Positions 1 to 12,016 of a stretch of 64,000 nucleotides of DNA are shown here, piece after piece. The position numbers and the translations under genes were made by a program. The first letter of the stretch is position 1. Every line of letters begins with the position of its first letter. The notes below the pieces were generated by a model. The model had not been told where the DNA came from. It saw only the letters and a program-made list of their open reading frames with translations, and did no database searches. This stretch comes from Hydractinia symbiolongicarpus (Eukaryota > Cnidaria > Hydrozoa > Anthoathecata > Hydractiniidae): NCBI RefSeq assembly GCF_029227915.1, contig NC_079888.1:20750001-20814000 (forward strand), given 5' to 3'.

Positions 1-259
1 TTTAGCGATATTTAACTGATATTACTAGGTTGCATCGCTATTAACGGTGAAACGATTGACTGTGGGACTTAATTGAACTAACTTTGGACTGTGACCTGAT
101 AAATGTGATAATTGAGACAATTGGACTCCAAGAAATAACATACTTCTTAATTTGACGTGATTGCGGGAACTCAGCGATTACACTGGGCGCTGTGGTAGCG
201 CTTCATTTAAGAGTTTAGATAAATAAGTCATTTTTTACTGTGGGACCAATCCTATCCGT

Positions 260-285
260 TATCGCGCGCTGAAGAAATAGCGATA
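260..285. repeat. TATCGC/GCGATA inverted repeat in one subfamily
   Basis: TATCGC at 260-265 and GCGATA at 280-285 are perfect reverse complements with 14 bp between. Most other monomers have GCGACA instead of GCGATA, which reduces the pairing to TCGC/GCGA plus a mismatch, so the longer arm is subfamily-specific. The arm is short enough to be chance. Confidence 0.35.
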
Positions 286-518
286 GTTTCAAAAACTACA
301 TTTCTATGACTTTCTAACGGTGTCAGCCCATTTGAGTTACAACGGTTGGATCACATATTCGTACCAACATGTATTTAGCGATATTTTTCTATTATTACTA
401 GGTTGCATCGCTTTTAACTATGAAAGGATTGACTGTGGGACTTAATTGAACTAATTTGGACTGTCACCTGATAAATGTGATAAAGGAGACAATTGGACTC
501 CAAGAAATAACATTCTTC

Positions 519-2052
519 TTAATTTGACGTGATTGCCGGAACTCAGCGATTACACTTGCCGCTGTGGTTGCGCTTTATTTAAGAGTTTAGATAAATAAGT
601 CATTTTTTACTGTGGGACCAATCCTATCCGTTATCGCGCGCTGAAGAAATAGCGACAGTTTCAAAAACTACATTTCATCGACTTTCTTACGGTGTCAGTC
701 CCTTTCACTTTCAACGGTTTGGTCACAAATACGTACCAACATGTATTTAGCGATATTTTTCTGATATTACTAGGTTGCGTCGCTTTTAACTATGAAACGA
801 TTGACTGTGGGACTTAATTGAACTAACTTTGGACTGTCTCCTGATAAATGTGATAAAGGAGACAATTGGACTCCAAGAAATAACATTCTTGTTAACTTGA
901 CATGATTGGCGAAACTCAGCGATTACACTGGGCTCTGTGGTAGCGCTTCATTTAAGAATTAAGATAAAAAAAGTCCTTTTTTTATTGTGGGACCAATCCT
1001 AGACGTTATCGCGCGCTGAGGAAATAGCGACAGTTTCAAAAACTACATTTCATAGACATTCTAAAAGTATCAATCCGTTTGAGTTACAACGGTTGAGTCA
1101 CATATTCGTACCAACATGCATTTGGCGATATTTTTCTGATATTATTAGGTTGCATCGCTTTTAATTATGAAACGATTGACTGTGGAACTTAATTGAACTA
1201 ACTTTGGACTGTGACCTGATAAATCTGATAAATGAGACAATTGGACTCCAAGAAATAACATTCTTGTTAATTTGACGTGATTGCCGGAACTCAGCGATTA
1301 CACTTGCCGCTGTGGTTGCGCTTTATTTAAGAGTTTAGATAAATAAGTCATTTTTTACTGTGGGACCAATCCTATCCGTTATCGCGCGCTGAAGAAATAG
1401 CGACAGTTTCAAAAACTACATTTCATCGACTTTCTTACGGTGTCAGTCCCTTTCACTTTCAACGGTTTGGTCACAAATACGTACCAACATGTATTTAGCG
1501 ATATTTTTCTGATATTACTAGGTTGCGTCGCTTTTAACTATGAAACGATTGACTGTGGGACTTAATTGAACTAACTTTGGACTGTCTCCTGATAAATGTG
1601 ATAAAGGAGACAATTGGACTCCAAGAAATAACATTTTTGTTAACTTGACATGATTGGCGAAACTCAGCGATTACACTGGGCTCTGTGGTAGCGCTTCATT
1701 TAAGAATTAAGATAAAAAAAGTCCTTTTTTTATTGTGGGACCAATCCTAGACGTTAACGCGCGCTGAGGAAATAGCGACAGTTTCAAAAACTACATTTCA
1801 TAGACATTCTAAAAGTATCAATCCGTTTGAGTTACAACGGTTGAGTCACATATTCGTACCAACATGCATTTGGCGATATTTTTCTGATATTATTAGGTTG
1901 CATCGCTTTTAATTATGAAACGATTGACTGTGGAACTTAATTGAACTAACTTTGGACTGTGACCTGATAAATCTGATAAATGAGACAATTGGACTCCAAG
2001 AAATAACATTCTTGTTAATTTGACGTGATTGCCGGAACTCAGCGATTACACT
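519..2052. repeat. 748-bp dimer duplicated in tandem
   Basis: Bases 519-1304 match 1267-2052 at an offset of 748 bp (two monomers), with only a few differences, for example TTATCGCG versus TTAACGCG. The left limit is set by a C/G difference at 518/1266 and the right limit by a T/G difference at 1305/2053. Each copy carries the distinctive CATCGACTTTCTTACGG and the CCCTTTCACTTTCAACGG variant, followed by a monomer that begins TTTGGCGATA. The simplest origin is unequal exchange in register. Confidence 0.85.
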
Positions 2053-2835
2053 GGGCTCTGTGGTAGCGCTTCATTTAAGAATTGAGATAAAAAAGTCATT
2101 TTTTTATTGTGGGACCAATCCTACCCGTTATCGTGCGCTGAAGAAATAGCGACAGTTTCAAAAACTACATTTCATTGACTTTCTAACGGTGTCAGTCCGT
2201 TTGGGTTACAACGGTTGGATAACATATTCGTACCAACATGTATTTAGCGATATTTTTCTGATATTACTAGGTTGCATGGCTTTTAACAATGAAACGAGTG
2301 ACTGTGGGACTTAATTGAGCTAACTTTTGACTGTGACCTGATAAATGTGATAAATGAGACAAGTGGAATCAAAGAAATAATATTCTTGTTAACTTGACGT
2401 GATTGCTAGAACTCAGCGATTACACTGGGCACTGTGGTAGCGCTTCATTTAAAAATTAAGCTAAAAAAAGTCATTTTTTTATTGTGGGACCTATCCTAGC
2501 CGTTAGCGCGCATTGAATAAAAAGCGACAGTTTCAAAAACTACATTTCATTGACTTTCTAACGGTGTCAGTACGTTTGAGTTACAACGGTTGAGGCACAT
2601 ATTCGTACCAACATGTATTTAGCGATATTTTTCTGACATTACTAGGTTGCATCGCTTTTAACTATGAAACGATTGACTGTGGGACTTAATTGAGCTAACT
2701 TTGGACTGTCACCTGATAATTGTGATAAAAGAGACAATTGGACTCCAAGAAGAAACATTCTTCTTATTTTGACATGATTGCCGAAACTCAGCGATTACAC
2801 TGGGCTCTGTGGTAGCGCTTCATTTAAGAAGTATG

Positions 2836-2857
2836 ATAAAAAAAGTCATTTTTTTAT
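2836..2857. repeat. A/T inverted repeat around GTCA (representative of most monomers)
   Basis: The arms ATAAAAAAA (2836-2844) and TTTTTTTAT (2849-2857) are perfect reverse complements separated by GTCA. The element occurs about once per monomer, roughly 60% of the way through it; many copies have 5-8 bp arms because the A or T run varies or because ATAC replaces ATAA. It could form a hairpin in single strands or a small cruciform in supercoiled DNA, and its A/T tracts should bend the helix. Whether it acts in chromatin or replication is inference. The T run would also stop RNA polymerase III. Confidence 0.7.
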
Positions 2858-3410
2858 TGTGGGACTAATCCTAGCCATTATCGCGCGCTGAGGAAATAGC
2901 GACAGTTTCAAAAACTACATTTCATTGACTTTCTAACGGTGTCAGTGCGTTTGAGTTTCAACGGTTGTGTTACATATTCGTACCAACATGTATTTAGCGT
3001 TATTTTTTTGATATTACTAGGTTGCATCGCTTTTAACAATGAAACGTTGACTGTGGGACTTAATTGAACTAACTTTGGACTGTGACCTGATAAATGTGAT
3101 AAATGAGACAATTGGACTCCAAGAAAAAACATTCTTCTTAATTTGACATGATTGCCGAAACTCAGCGATTACATTGGGCTGTGTGGTAGCGCTTCATTTA
3201 AGAATTATGATAAAAAGAGTCATTTTTTTATTGTGGGACCAATCCTAGCCATTATCCTGCGCTGAGGAAATAGCGACAGATTCAAAAACTACATTTCATT
3301 GACTTTCTAACGGTGTCAGCCCGTTTGAGTTACAACGGTTGGGTCACATATTCGTACCAACATGTATTTAGCGATATTTTTCTGATATTACTAGGTTGCA
3401 TCGCTTTTAA

Positions 3411-6400
3411 CGGTGAAACGATTGACTGTGGGACTTAATTGAACTAACTTTGGACTGTGACCTGATAAATGTGATAATTGAGACAATTGGACTCCAAGAA
3501 ATAACATACTTCTTAATTTGACGTGATTGCCGGAACTCAGCGATTACACTGGGCGCTGTGGTAGCGCTTCATTTAGGAGTTTACATAAATAAGTCATTTT
3601 TTACTGTGGGACCAATCCTATCCGTTATCGCGCGCTGAAGAAATGGCGATAATTTCAAAACTACATTTCATTGACTTTGTAACGGTGTCAGCCCATTTGA
3701 GTTACAACGGTTGGGTCACATATTAGTACCAACATGTATTTAGCGATATTTTTCTATTATTACTAGGTGGCATCGCTTTTAACTATGAAACAATTGACTG
3801 TGGGACTTAATTGAACTAATTTGGACTGTCACCTGATAAATGTGATAAAGGAGACAATTGGTCTCCAAGAAATAACTTTCTTCTTAATTTGACATGATTG
3901 CCGAAACTCAGCGATTACACTGGGCTCTGTGGTAGCGCTTCATTTAAGAATTAAGATAAAAAAAATCATTTTTTTATTGTGGGACCAATCCTAGACGTTA
4001 TTGCGCGCTGAGGAAATAGCGACAGTTTCAAAAACTACATTTCATAGACATTCTAAAAGTATCAATCCGTTTGAGTTACAACGGTTGGGTCACATATTCG
4101 TACCAACATGTATTTAGCGATATTTTTCTGATATTACTAGGTTGCATCGCTTTTAACTATGAAAAGATTGACTGTGGGACTTAATTGAGCTAACTTTGGA
4201 CTGTCACCTGATAAATGTGATAAAAGAGACAATTGGACTCCAAGAAAAAACATTCTTCTTAATTTGACATTATTGCCGAAACTCAGCGATTACTCTGGGC
4301 TCTGTGGTAGAGCTTTATTTAAGAATTATGATAAAAAAAGTCATTTTTTTATTGTGGGACCAATCTTAGCCGTTATCGCGCGCTAAGGAAATAGCGACAG
4401 TTTTAAGAGCTACATTTCATTGACTTTCTAACGGTGTCAGTCCGTTTGAGTTACAACGGTTGGGTCACATATTCGTACCAACATGTATTTAGCGATACTT
4501 TTTTGAGATTACTAGGTTGCATCGCTTTTAACAATGAAACGTTGACTGTGGAACTTAATTGAACTAACTTTGGACTGTGACCTGGTAAATGTGATAAATG
4601 AGACAATTGGACTCCAAGAAGTAACATTCTTCTTAATTTGACGTGATTGCCGGAACTCAGCGATTACACTGGGCGCTGTGGTAGCGCTTCATTTAAGAGT
4701 TTAGATAAATAAGTCATTTTTTACTGTGGGACCAATCCTATCCGTTATCGCGCGCTGAAGAAATAGCGATAATTTCAAAAACTACATTTCATTGACTTTC
4801 TAACGGTGTCAGCCCATATGAGTTACAACGGTTGGGTCACATATTCGTACCAACATGTATTTAGCGATATTTTTCTATTATTACTAGGTTGCATCGCTTT
4901 TAACTATGAAACGATTGACTGTGGGACTTAATTGAACTAATTTGGATTGTCACCTGATAAATGTGATAAAGGAGACAACTGGACTTCAAGAAATAACATT
5001 CTTCTTCATTTGACATGATTGCCGAAACTCAGCGATCACACTGGGCTCTGTGGTAGCGCTTCATTTAAGAATTAAGATAAAAAAAGTCATTTTTTTATTG
5101 TGGGACCAATCCTAGACGTTATCGCGCGTTGAGGAAAAAGCGACAGTTTCAAAAACTACATTTCATAGACATTCTAAAAGTGTCAATCCGTTTGAGTTAC
5201 AACGGTGGAGTCACATATTCGTACCAACATGCGTTTGGCGATATTTTTCTGATATTACTAGGTTGCATCGCTTTTAATTATGAAACGATTGACTATGGGA
5301 CTTAATTTAACTAACTTTGGACTGCCACCTGATAAATGTGATAAAGGAGACAATTGGACTCCAAGAAAAAACATTCTTGTTAATTTGACATGATTGCCGA
5401 AACTTAGCGATTACACTGGGCTCTGTGGTAGCGCTTCATTTAAAAATTAAGATACAAAAAGTCATTTTTTTATTGTGGGACCAATCCTAGCCGTTATCGC
5501 GCGCTAAAAAAATAGTGACAGTTTCAAGAATTACATTTCATTGACTTTCTAACGGTGTCAGTCCGTTTGAGTTACAACGGTTGGGTCACATATTCGTACC
5601 AACATGTATTTAGCGATATTTTTCTGATATTACTAGGTTGCATCGCTTTTAACTATGAAACGATTGACTGTGGGACTTAATTGAGCTAACTTTGGACTGT
5701 GACCTGATAAATGTGATAAAAGAGACAATTGGACTCCAAGAAAAAACATTCTTCTTAATTTGACGTGATTGCCGAAACTCAGCGATTACACTGGGCTCTG
5801 TGGTAGCGCTTCATTTAAGAATTATGATAAAAAAAGTCATTTTTTATTGTGGGACCAATCTTAGCCATTATCGCGCGCTGAGGAAATAGCGACAGTTTCA
5901 AAAACTACATTTCATTGACTTTCTAACGGTGTCAGTCCGTTTTGAGTTTCAACGGTTGTGTCACATATTCGTACCAACATGCGTTTGGCGATATTTTTCT
6001 GATATTACTAGGTTGCATCGCTTTTAATTATGAAACGATTGACTATGGGACTTAATTTAACTAACTTTGGACTGCCACCTGATAAATGTGATAAAGGAGA
6101 CAATTGGACTTTAAGAAAAAACATTCTTGTTAATTTGACATGATTGCCGACACTTAGCGATTACACTGGGCTCTGTGGTAGCGCTTCATTTAAAAATTAA
6201 GATACAAAAAGTCATTTTTTTATTGTGGGACCAATCCTAGCCGTTATCGCGCGCTAAAAAAATAGTGAGAGTTTCAAGAACTACATTTCATTGACTTTCT
6301 AACGGTGTCAGTCCGTTTGAGTTACAACGGTTGGGTCACATATTCCTACCAACATGTATTTAGCGATATTTTTCTGATATTACTAGGTTGCATCGCTTTT

Positions 6401-9400
6401 AACTATGAAACGATTGACTGTGGGACTTAATTGAGCTAACTTTGGACTGTCACCTGATAAATGTGATAAAAGAGACAATTGGACTCCAAGAAATATAATT
6501 CTTCTTAATTTGACGTGATTGCCGGAACTCAGCGATTACACTGGGCTCTGTGGTAGCGCTTCAATTAAGAATTAAGATAAAAAAGTCATTTTTTTATTGC
6601 GGGACCAATCCTAGCCATTATCTCGCGCTGAAGAAATAGCGGCAGTTTCAAAAACTACATTTCATTGACTTTCTAACGGTGTCAGTCCGTTTGAGTTACA
6701 ACGGTTGGGTCACATATTCGTACCAACATGTATTTAGCGATATTTTTCTGATATTACTAGGTTGCATCGCTTTTAACTATGAAACGATTGACTGTGGGAC
6801 TTAATTGAGCTAACTTTGGACTGTCACCTGATAAATGTGATAAAAGAGACAATTGGACTCCAAAAAAAAACATTCTTCTTAATTTCACATGATTGCCGAA
6901 ACTCAGCGATTACACTGGGCTCTGTGGTAGCGCTTCATTTAAGAATTATGATAAAAAAGTCATTTTTTTATTGTGGGACCAATCCTAGCCATTATCGCGT
7001 GCTGAGGAAATAGCGACAGTTTCAAAAACTACATTTCATTGACTTTCTAACGGTGACAGTCTGTTTGAGTTTCAACGGTTGTGTCACATATTCGTACCAA
7101 CATGTATTTAGCGATATTTTTTTGATATTACTAGGTTGCATCGCTTTTAACAATGACACTTTGACTGTGGGACTTAATTGAACTAACTTTGGACTGTGAC
7201 CTGATAAATGTGATAAATGAGACAATTGGACTCCAAGAAATAACATTCTTCTTAATTTGACATGATTGCCGAAACTCAGCGATTACACTGGGCTCTGTGG
7301 TAGCGCTTTATTTAAGAATTAAGATAAAAAAAGTCATTTTTTTATTGTGGGACCAATCCTAGACGTTATCGCGCGTTGAGGAAATAGCGACAGTTTCAAA
7401 AACTACATTTCATGGACATTCTAAAAGTGTCAATCCGTTTGAGTTACAACGGTGGAGTCACATATTCGTATCAACATGCGTTTGGCGATATTTTTCTGAT
7501 ATTACTAGGTTGCATCGCTTTTAATTATGAAACGATTGACTATGGGACTTAATTTAACTAACTTTGGACTGCCACCTGATAAATGTGATAAAGGAGACAA
7601 TTGGACTCCAAGAAAAAACATTCTTGTTAATTTGACATGATTGCCGAAACTTAGCGATTACACTGGGCTCTGTGGTAGCGCTTCATTTAAAAATTGAGAT
7701 ACAAAAAGTCATTTTTTTATTGTGGGACCAATCCTAGCTGTTATCGCGCGCTAAGAAAATAGTGACAGTTTCAAGAATTACATTTCATTGACTTTCTAAC
7801 GGTGTCAGTCCGTTTGAGTTTCAACGGTTGTGTCACATATTCGTACCAACATGTATTTAGCGATATTTTTTTGATATTACTAGGTTGCATCGCTTTTAAC
7901 AATGAAACGTTGACTGTGGGACTTAATTGAACTAACTTTGCACTGTGACCTGATAAATGTGATAAATGAGACAATTGGACTCCAAGAAATAACATTCTTC
8001 TTAATTTGACATGATTCCCGAAACTCAGCGATTACACTGGTCTCTGTGGTAGCGCTTCATTTAATAATTAAGATAAAGAAAGTAATTTTTTTATTGTGGG
8101 ACCAATCCTAGACGTTATCGCGCGCTGAGGAAATAGCGACAGTTTCAAAAACTACATTTCATAGACATTCTAAAAGTATCAATCCGTTTGAGTTACAACG
8201 GTTTAGTCACATATTCGTACCAACATGCGTTTGGCGATATTTTTCTGATATTACTAGGTTGCATCGCTTTTAATTATGAAACGATTGACTATGGGACTTA
8301 ATTTAACTAACTTTGGACTGCCACCTGATAAATGTGATAAAGGAGACAATTGGACTCCAACAAAAAACATTCTTGTTAATTTGACATGATTGCCGAAACT
8401 TAGCGATTACACTGGGCTCTGTGGTAGCGCTTCATTTAAAAATTAAGATACAAAAAGTCATTTTTTTATTGTGGGACCAATCCTAGCCGTTATCGCGCGC
8501 TAAAAAAATAGTGACAGTTTCAAGAACTACATTTCATTGACTTTCTAACGGTGTCAGTCCGTTTGAGTTACAACGGTTGGTTCACATATTCGTACCAACA
8601 TGTATTTAGCGATATTTTTCTGATATTACTAGGTTGCATCGCTTCTAACTATGAAACGATTGACTGTGGGACTTAATTGAGCTAACTTTGGACTGTCACC
8701 TGATAAATGTGATAAAAGAGACAATTGGACTCCAAGAAAAAACATTCTTCTTAATTTAACGTGATTGCCGAAACTCAGCGATTACACTGGGCTCTGTGGT
8801 AGCGCTTCATTTAAGAATTATGATAAAAAAAGTCATTTTTTTATTGTGGGACCAATCCTAGCCATTATCGCGCGCTGAGGAAATAGCGACAGTTTCAAAA
8901 ACTACATTTCATTGACTTTCTAACGGTGTCAGTCCGTTTGAGTTTCAACGGTTGTGTCACATATTCGTACCAACATGTATTTAGCGATATTTTTTTGATA
9001 TTACTAGGTTGCATCGCTTTTAACAATGAAACGTTGACTGTGGGGCTTAATTGTACTAACTTTGGACTGTGACCTGATAAATGTGATAAATGAGACAATT
9101 GGACTCCAAGAAATATAATTCTTCTTAATTTGACGTGATTGCCGGAACTCAGCGATTACACTGGGCTCTGTGGTAGCGCTTCAATTAAGAATTAAGATAA
9201 AAAAGTCATTTTTTTATTGCAGGACCAATCCTAGCCATTATCTCGCGCTGAAGAAATAGCGGCAGTTTCAAAAACTACATTTAATTGACTTTCTAACGGT
9301 GTCAGTCCGTTTGAGTTACAACGGTTGGGTCACATATTCGTACCAACATGTATTTAGCGATATTTTTCTGATATTACTAGGTTGCATCGCTTTTAACTAT

Positions 9401-9831
9401 GAAACGATTGACTGTGGGACTTAATTGAGCTAACTTTGGACTGTCACCTGATAAATGTGATAAAAGAGACAATTGGACTCCAAGAAAAAACATTTTTCTT
9501 AATTTCACATGATTGCCGAAACTCAGCGATTACAATGGGCTCTGTGGTAGCGCTTCATTTAAGAATTATGATAAAAAAAGTCATTTTTTTATTGTGGGAC
9601 CAATCCTAGCCATTATCGCGCGCTGAGGAAATAGCGACAGTTTCAAAAACTACATTTCATTGACTTTCTAACGGTGTCAGTCCGTTTGAGTTTTAACGGT
9701 TGTGTCACATATTCGTACCAACATGTATTTAGCGATATTTTTTTGATATTACTAGGTTGCATCGCTTTTAACAATGACACTTTGACTGTGGGACTTAATT
9801 GAACTAACTTTGGACTGTGACCTGATAAATG
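3411..9831. repeat. Parental block of monomers 10-27, later duplicated
   Basis: Monomers start at 3367, 3739, 4113, 4488, 4860, 5234, 5609, 5984, 6359, 6733, 7107, 7481, 7856, 8230, 8605, 8980, 9353 and 9728. Many begin TTTGGCGATA (5234, 5984, 7481, 8230), and these alternate with TTTAGCGATA monomers. Diagnostic differences are reproduced in the same order at 14.2-21.8 kb, which defines this block as one partner of a large duplication. Which partner is the ancestor cannot be read directly. This one retains three monomers absent from the other (one near 4.1-4.5 kb, two near 6.2-6.9 kb), so the other is the simpler candidate for the derived copy. Confidence 0.85.
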
Positions 9832-12016
9832 TGATAAATGAGACAATTGGACTCCAAGAAATAACATTCTTGTTAATTTGACGTGATTGCCGGAACTCAG
9901 CGATTACACTTGCCGCTGTGGTTGCGCTTTATTTAAGAGTTTAGATAAATAAGTCATTTTTTACTGTGGGACCAATCCTATCCGTTATCGCGCGCTGAAG
10001 AAATAGCGACAGTTTCAAAAACTACATTTCATCGACTTTCTTACGGTGTCAGTCCCTTTCACTTTCAACGGTTTGGTCACAAATACGTACCAACATGTAT
10101 TTAGCGATATTTTTCTGATATTACTAGGTTGCGTCGCTTTTAACTATGAAACGATTGACTGTGGGACTTAATTGAACTAACTTTGGACTGTCTCCTGATA
10201 AATGTGATAAAGGAGACAATTGGACTCCAAAAAATAACATTTTTGTTAACTTGACATGATTGGCGAAACTCAGCGATTACACTGGGCTCTGTGGTAGCGC
10301 TTCATTTAAGAATTAAGATAAAAAAAGTCCTTTTTTTATTGTGGGACCAATCCTAGACGTTATCGCGCGCTGAGGAAATAGCGACAGTTTCAAAAACTAC
10401 ATTTCATAGACATTCTAAAAGTATCAATCCGTTTGAGTTACAACGGTTGAGTCACATATTCGTACCAACATGCATTTGGCGATATTTTTCTGATATTATT
10501 AGGTTGCATCGCTTTTAATTATGAAATGATTGACTGTGGAACTTAATTGAACTAACTTTGGACTGTGACCTGATAAATCTGATAAATGAGACAATTGGAC
10601 TCCAAGAAATAACATTCTTGTTAATTTGACGTGATTGCCGGAACTCAGCGATTACACTGGGCTCTGTGGTAGCGCTTCATTTAAGAATTGAGATAAAAAA
10701 GTCATTTTTTTATTGTGGGACCAATCCTACCCGTTATCGCGCGCTGAAGAAATAGCGACAGTTTCAAAAACTACATTTCATTGACTTTCTAACGGTGTCA
10801 GTCCGTTTGGGTTACAACGGTTGGATAACATATTCGTACCAACATGTATTTAGCGATATTTTTCTGATATTACTAGGTTGCATGGCTTTTAACAATGAAA
10901 CGAGTGACTGTGGGACTTAATTGAGCTAACTTTTGACTGTGACCTGATAAATGTGATAAATGAGACAAGTGGAATCAAAGAAATAACATTCTTGTTAACT
11001 TGACGTGATTGCCAGAACTCAGCGATTACACTGGGCACTGTGGTAGCGCTTCATTTAAAAATTAAGCTAAAAAAAGTCATTTTTTTATTGTGGGACCTAT
11101 CCTAGCCGTTAGCGCGCGTTGAATAAAAAGCGACAGTTTCAAAAACTACATTTCATTGACTTTCTAACGGTGTCAGTCCGTTTGAGTTACAACGGTTGAG
11201 GCACATATTCGTACCAACATGTATTTAGCGATATTTTTCTGACATTACTAGGTTGCATCGCTTTTAACTATGAAACGATTGACTGTGGGACTTAATTGAG
11301 CTAACTTTGGACTGTCACCTGATAATTGTGATAAAAGAGACAATTGGACTCCAAGAAGAAACATTCTTCTTATTTTGACATGATTGCCGAAACTCAGCGA
11401 TTACACTGGGCTCTGTGGTAGCGCTTCATTTAAGAAGTATGATAAAAAAAGTCATTTTTTTATTGTGGGACTAATCCTAGCCATTATCGCGCGCTGAGGA
11501 AATAGCGACAGTTTCAAAAACTACATTTCATTGACTTTCTAACGGTGTCAGTGCGTTTGAGTTTCAACGGTTGTGTCACATATTCGTACCAACATGTATT
11601 TAGCGTTATTTTTTTGATATTACTAGGTTGCATCGCTTTTAACAATGAAACGTTGACTGTGGGACTTAATTGAACTAACTTTGGACTGTGACCTGATAAA
11701 TGTGATAAATGAGACAATTGGACTCCAAGAAAAAACATTCTTCTTAATTTGACATGATTGCCGAAACTCAGCGATTACATTGGGCTGTGTGGTAGCGCTT
11801 CATTTAAGAATTATGATAAAAAGAGTCATTTTTTTATTGTGGGACCAATCCTAGCCATTATCCTGCGCTGAGGAAATAGCGACAGATTCAAAAACTACAT
11901 TTCATTGACTTTCTAACGGTGTCAGTCCGTTTGAGTTACAACAGTTGGGTCACATATTCGTACCAACATGTATTTAGCGATATTTTTCTGATATTACTAG
12001 GTTGCATCGCTTTTAA
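9832..12016. repeat. Second copy of segment 1226-3410 (offset 8606 bp)
   Basis: Monomers start at 10100, 10475, 10849, 11224, 11599 and 11973. The block repeats 1226-3410 at an offset of 8606 bp (23 monomers), with about a dozen substitutions noticed over ~2.2 kb. Rare shared markers include GCATGGC after the TTACTAGGT motif, GAAACGAGTGAC, GTGGAATCAAAG and TAGCGTTATT. The left edge lies just right of 9831/1225 (G versus C in AAATSTGAT). The right edge lies near 12016/3410, where CGGTGAAACG is replaced by CAATGAAACG. Confidence 0.88.

Larger units (their letters stand above)
1..3410. repeat. Left mosaic of diverged monomers (monomers 1-10)
   Basis: Monomers start at 1, 374, 746, 1121, 1494, 1869, 2243, 2618, 2993 and 3367. 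Monomers 1-2 belong to a subfamily marked by GAGTTTAGATAAATAAGTC before the T-tract and ACTGTGGGACC after it. The same subfamily appears near 3580, 4700, 9930, 14430, 15170 and 23030, but I do not find it to the right of about 23.1 kb. Monomer 1 shares the unusual TTAACTGATATT with the monomer at 14216, suggesting that a boundary of the larger duplication lies just left of the window. Apart from the satellite I see nothing in this stretch. Confidence 0.9.

Noticed and set aside
2838-2860. Bacterial-type terminator (hairpin followed by T run)
   Set aside because: The stem is only A/T pairs with no G/C stem before the T run, and there is no gene upstream. It is better described as an A/T inverted repeat.
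6816-7013. 65-codon plus-strand open frames (also at 50172)
   Set aside because: Chance frames inside single monomers; the two instances share sequence only because the monomers do, and other monomers interrupt the frame.
7022-7246. Recurring minus-strand open frame of up to 74 codons (also at 2908, 7771, 8895, 9643, 11514, 12684, 16748, 17497, 18996, 19745, 20869, 21611, 21985, 24989, 25714 and 26428)
   Set aside because: The frame opens only in monomers that have a one-base loss (GAAACGTTGAC or GACACTTTGAC in place of GAAACGATTGAC) and usually TTCAACGGTTGTG. Because ~374 is not a multiple of 3, it cannot continue into the next monomer. The translation looks like no family I know, and substitutions between copies show no bias to silent sites by eye. 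It is a by-product of repetition.
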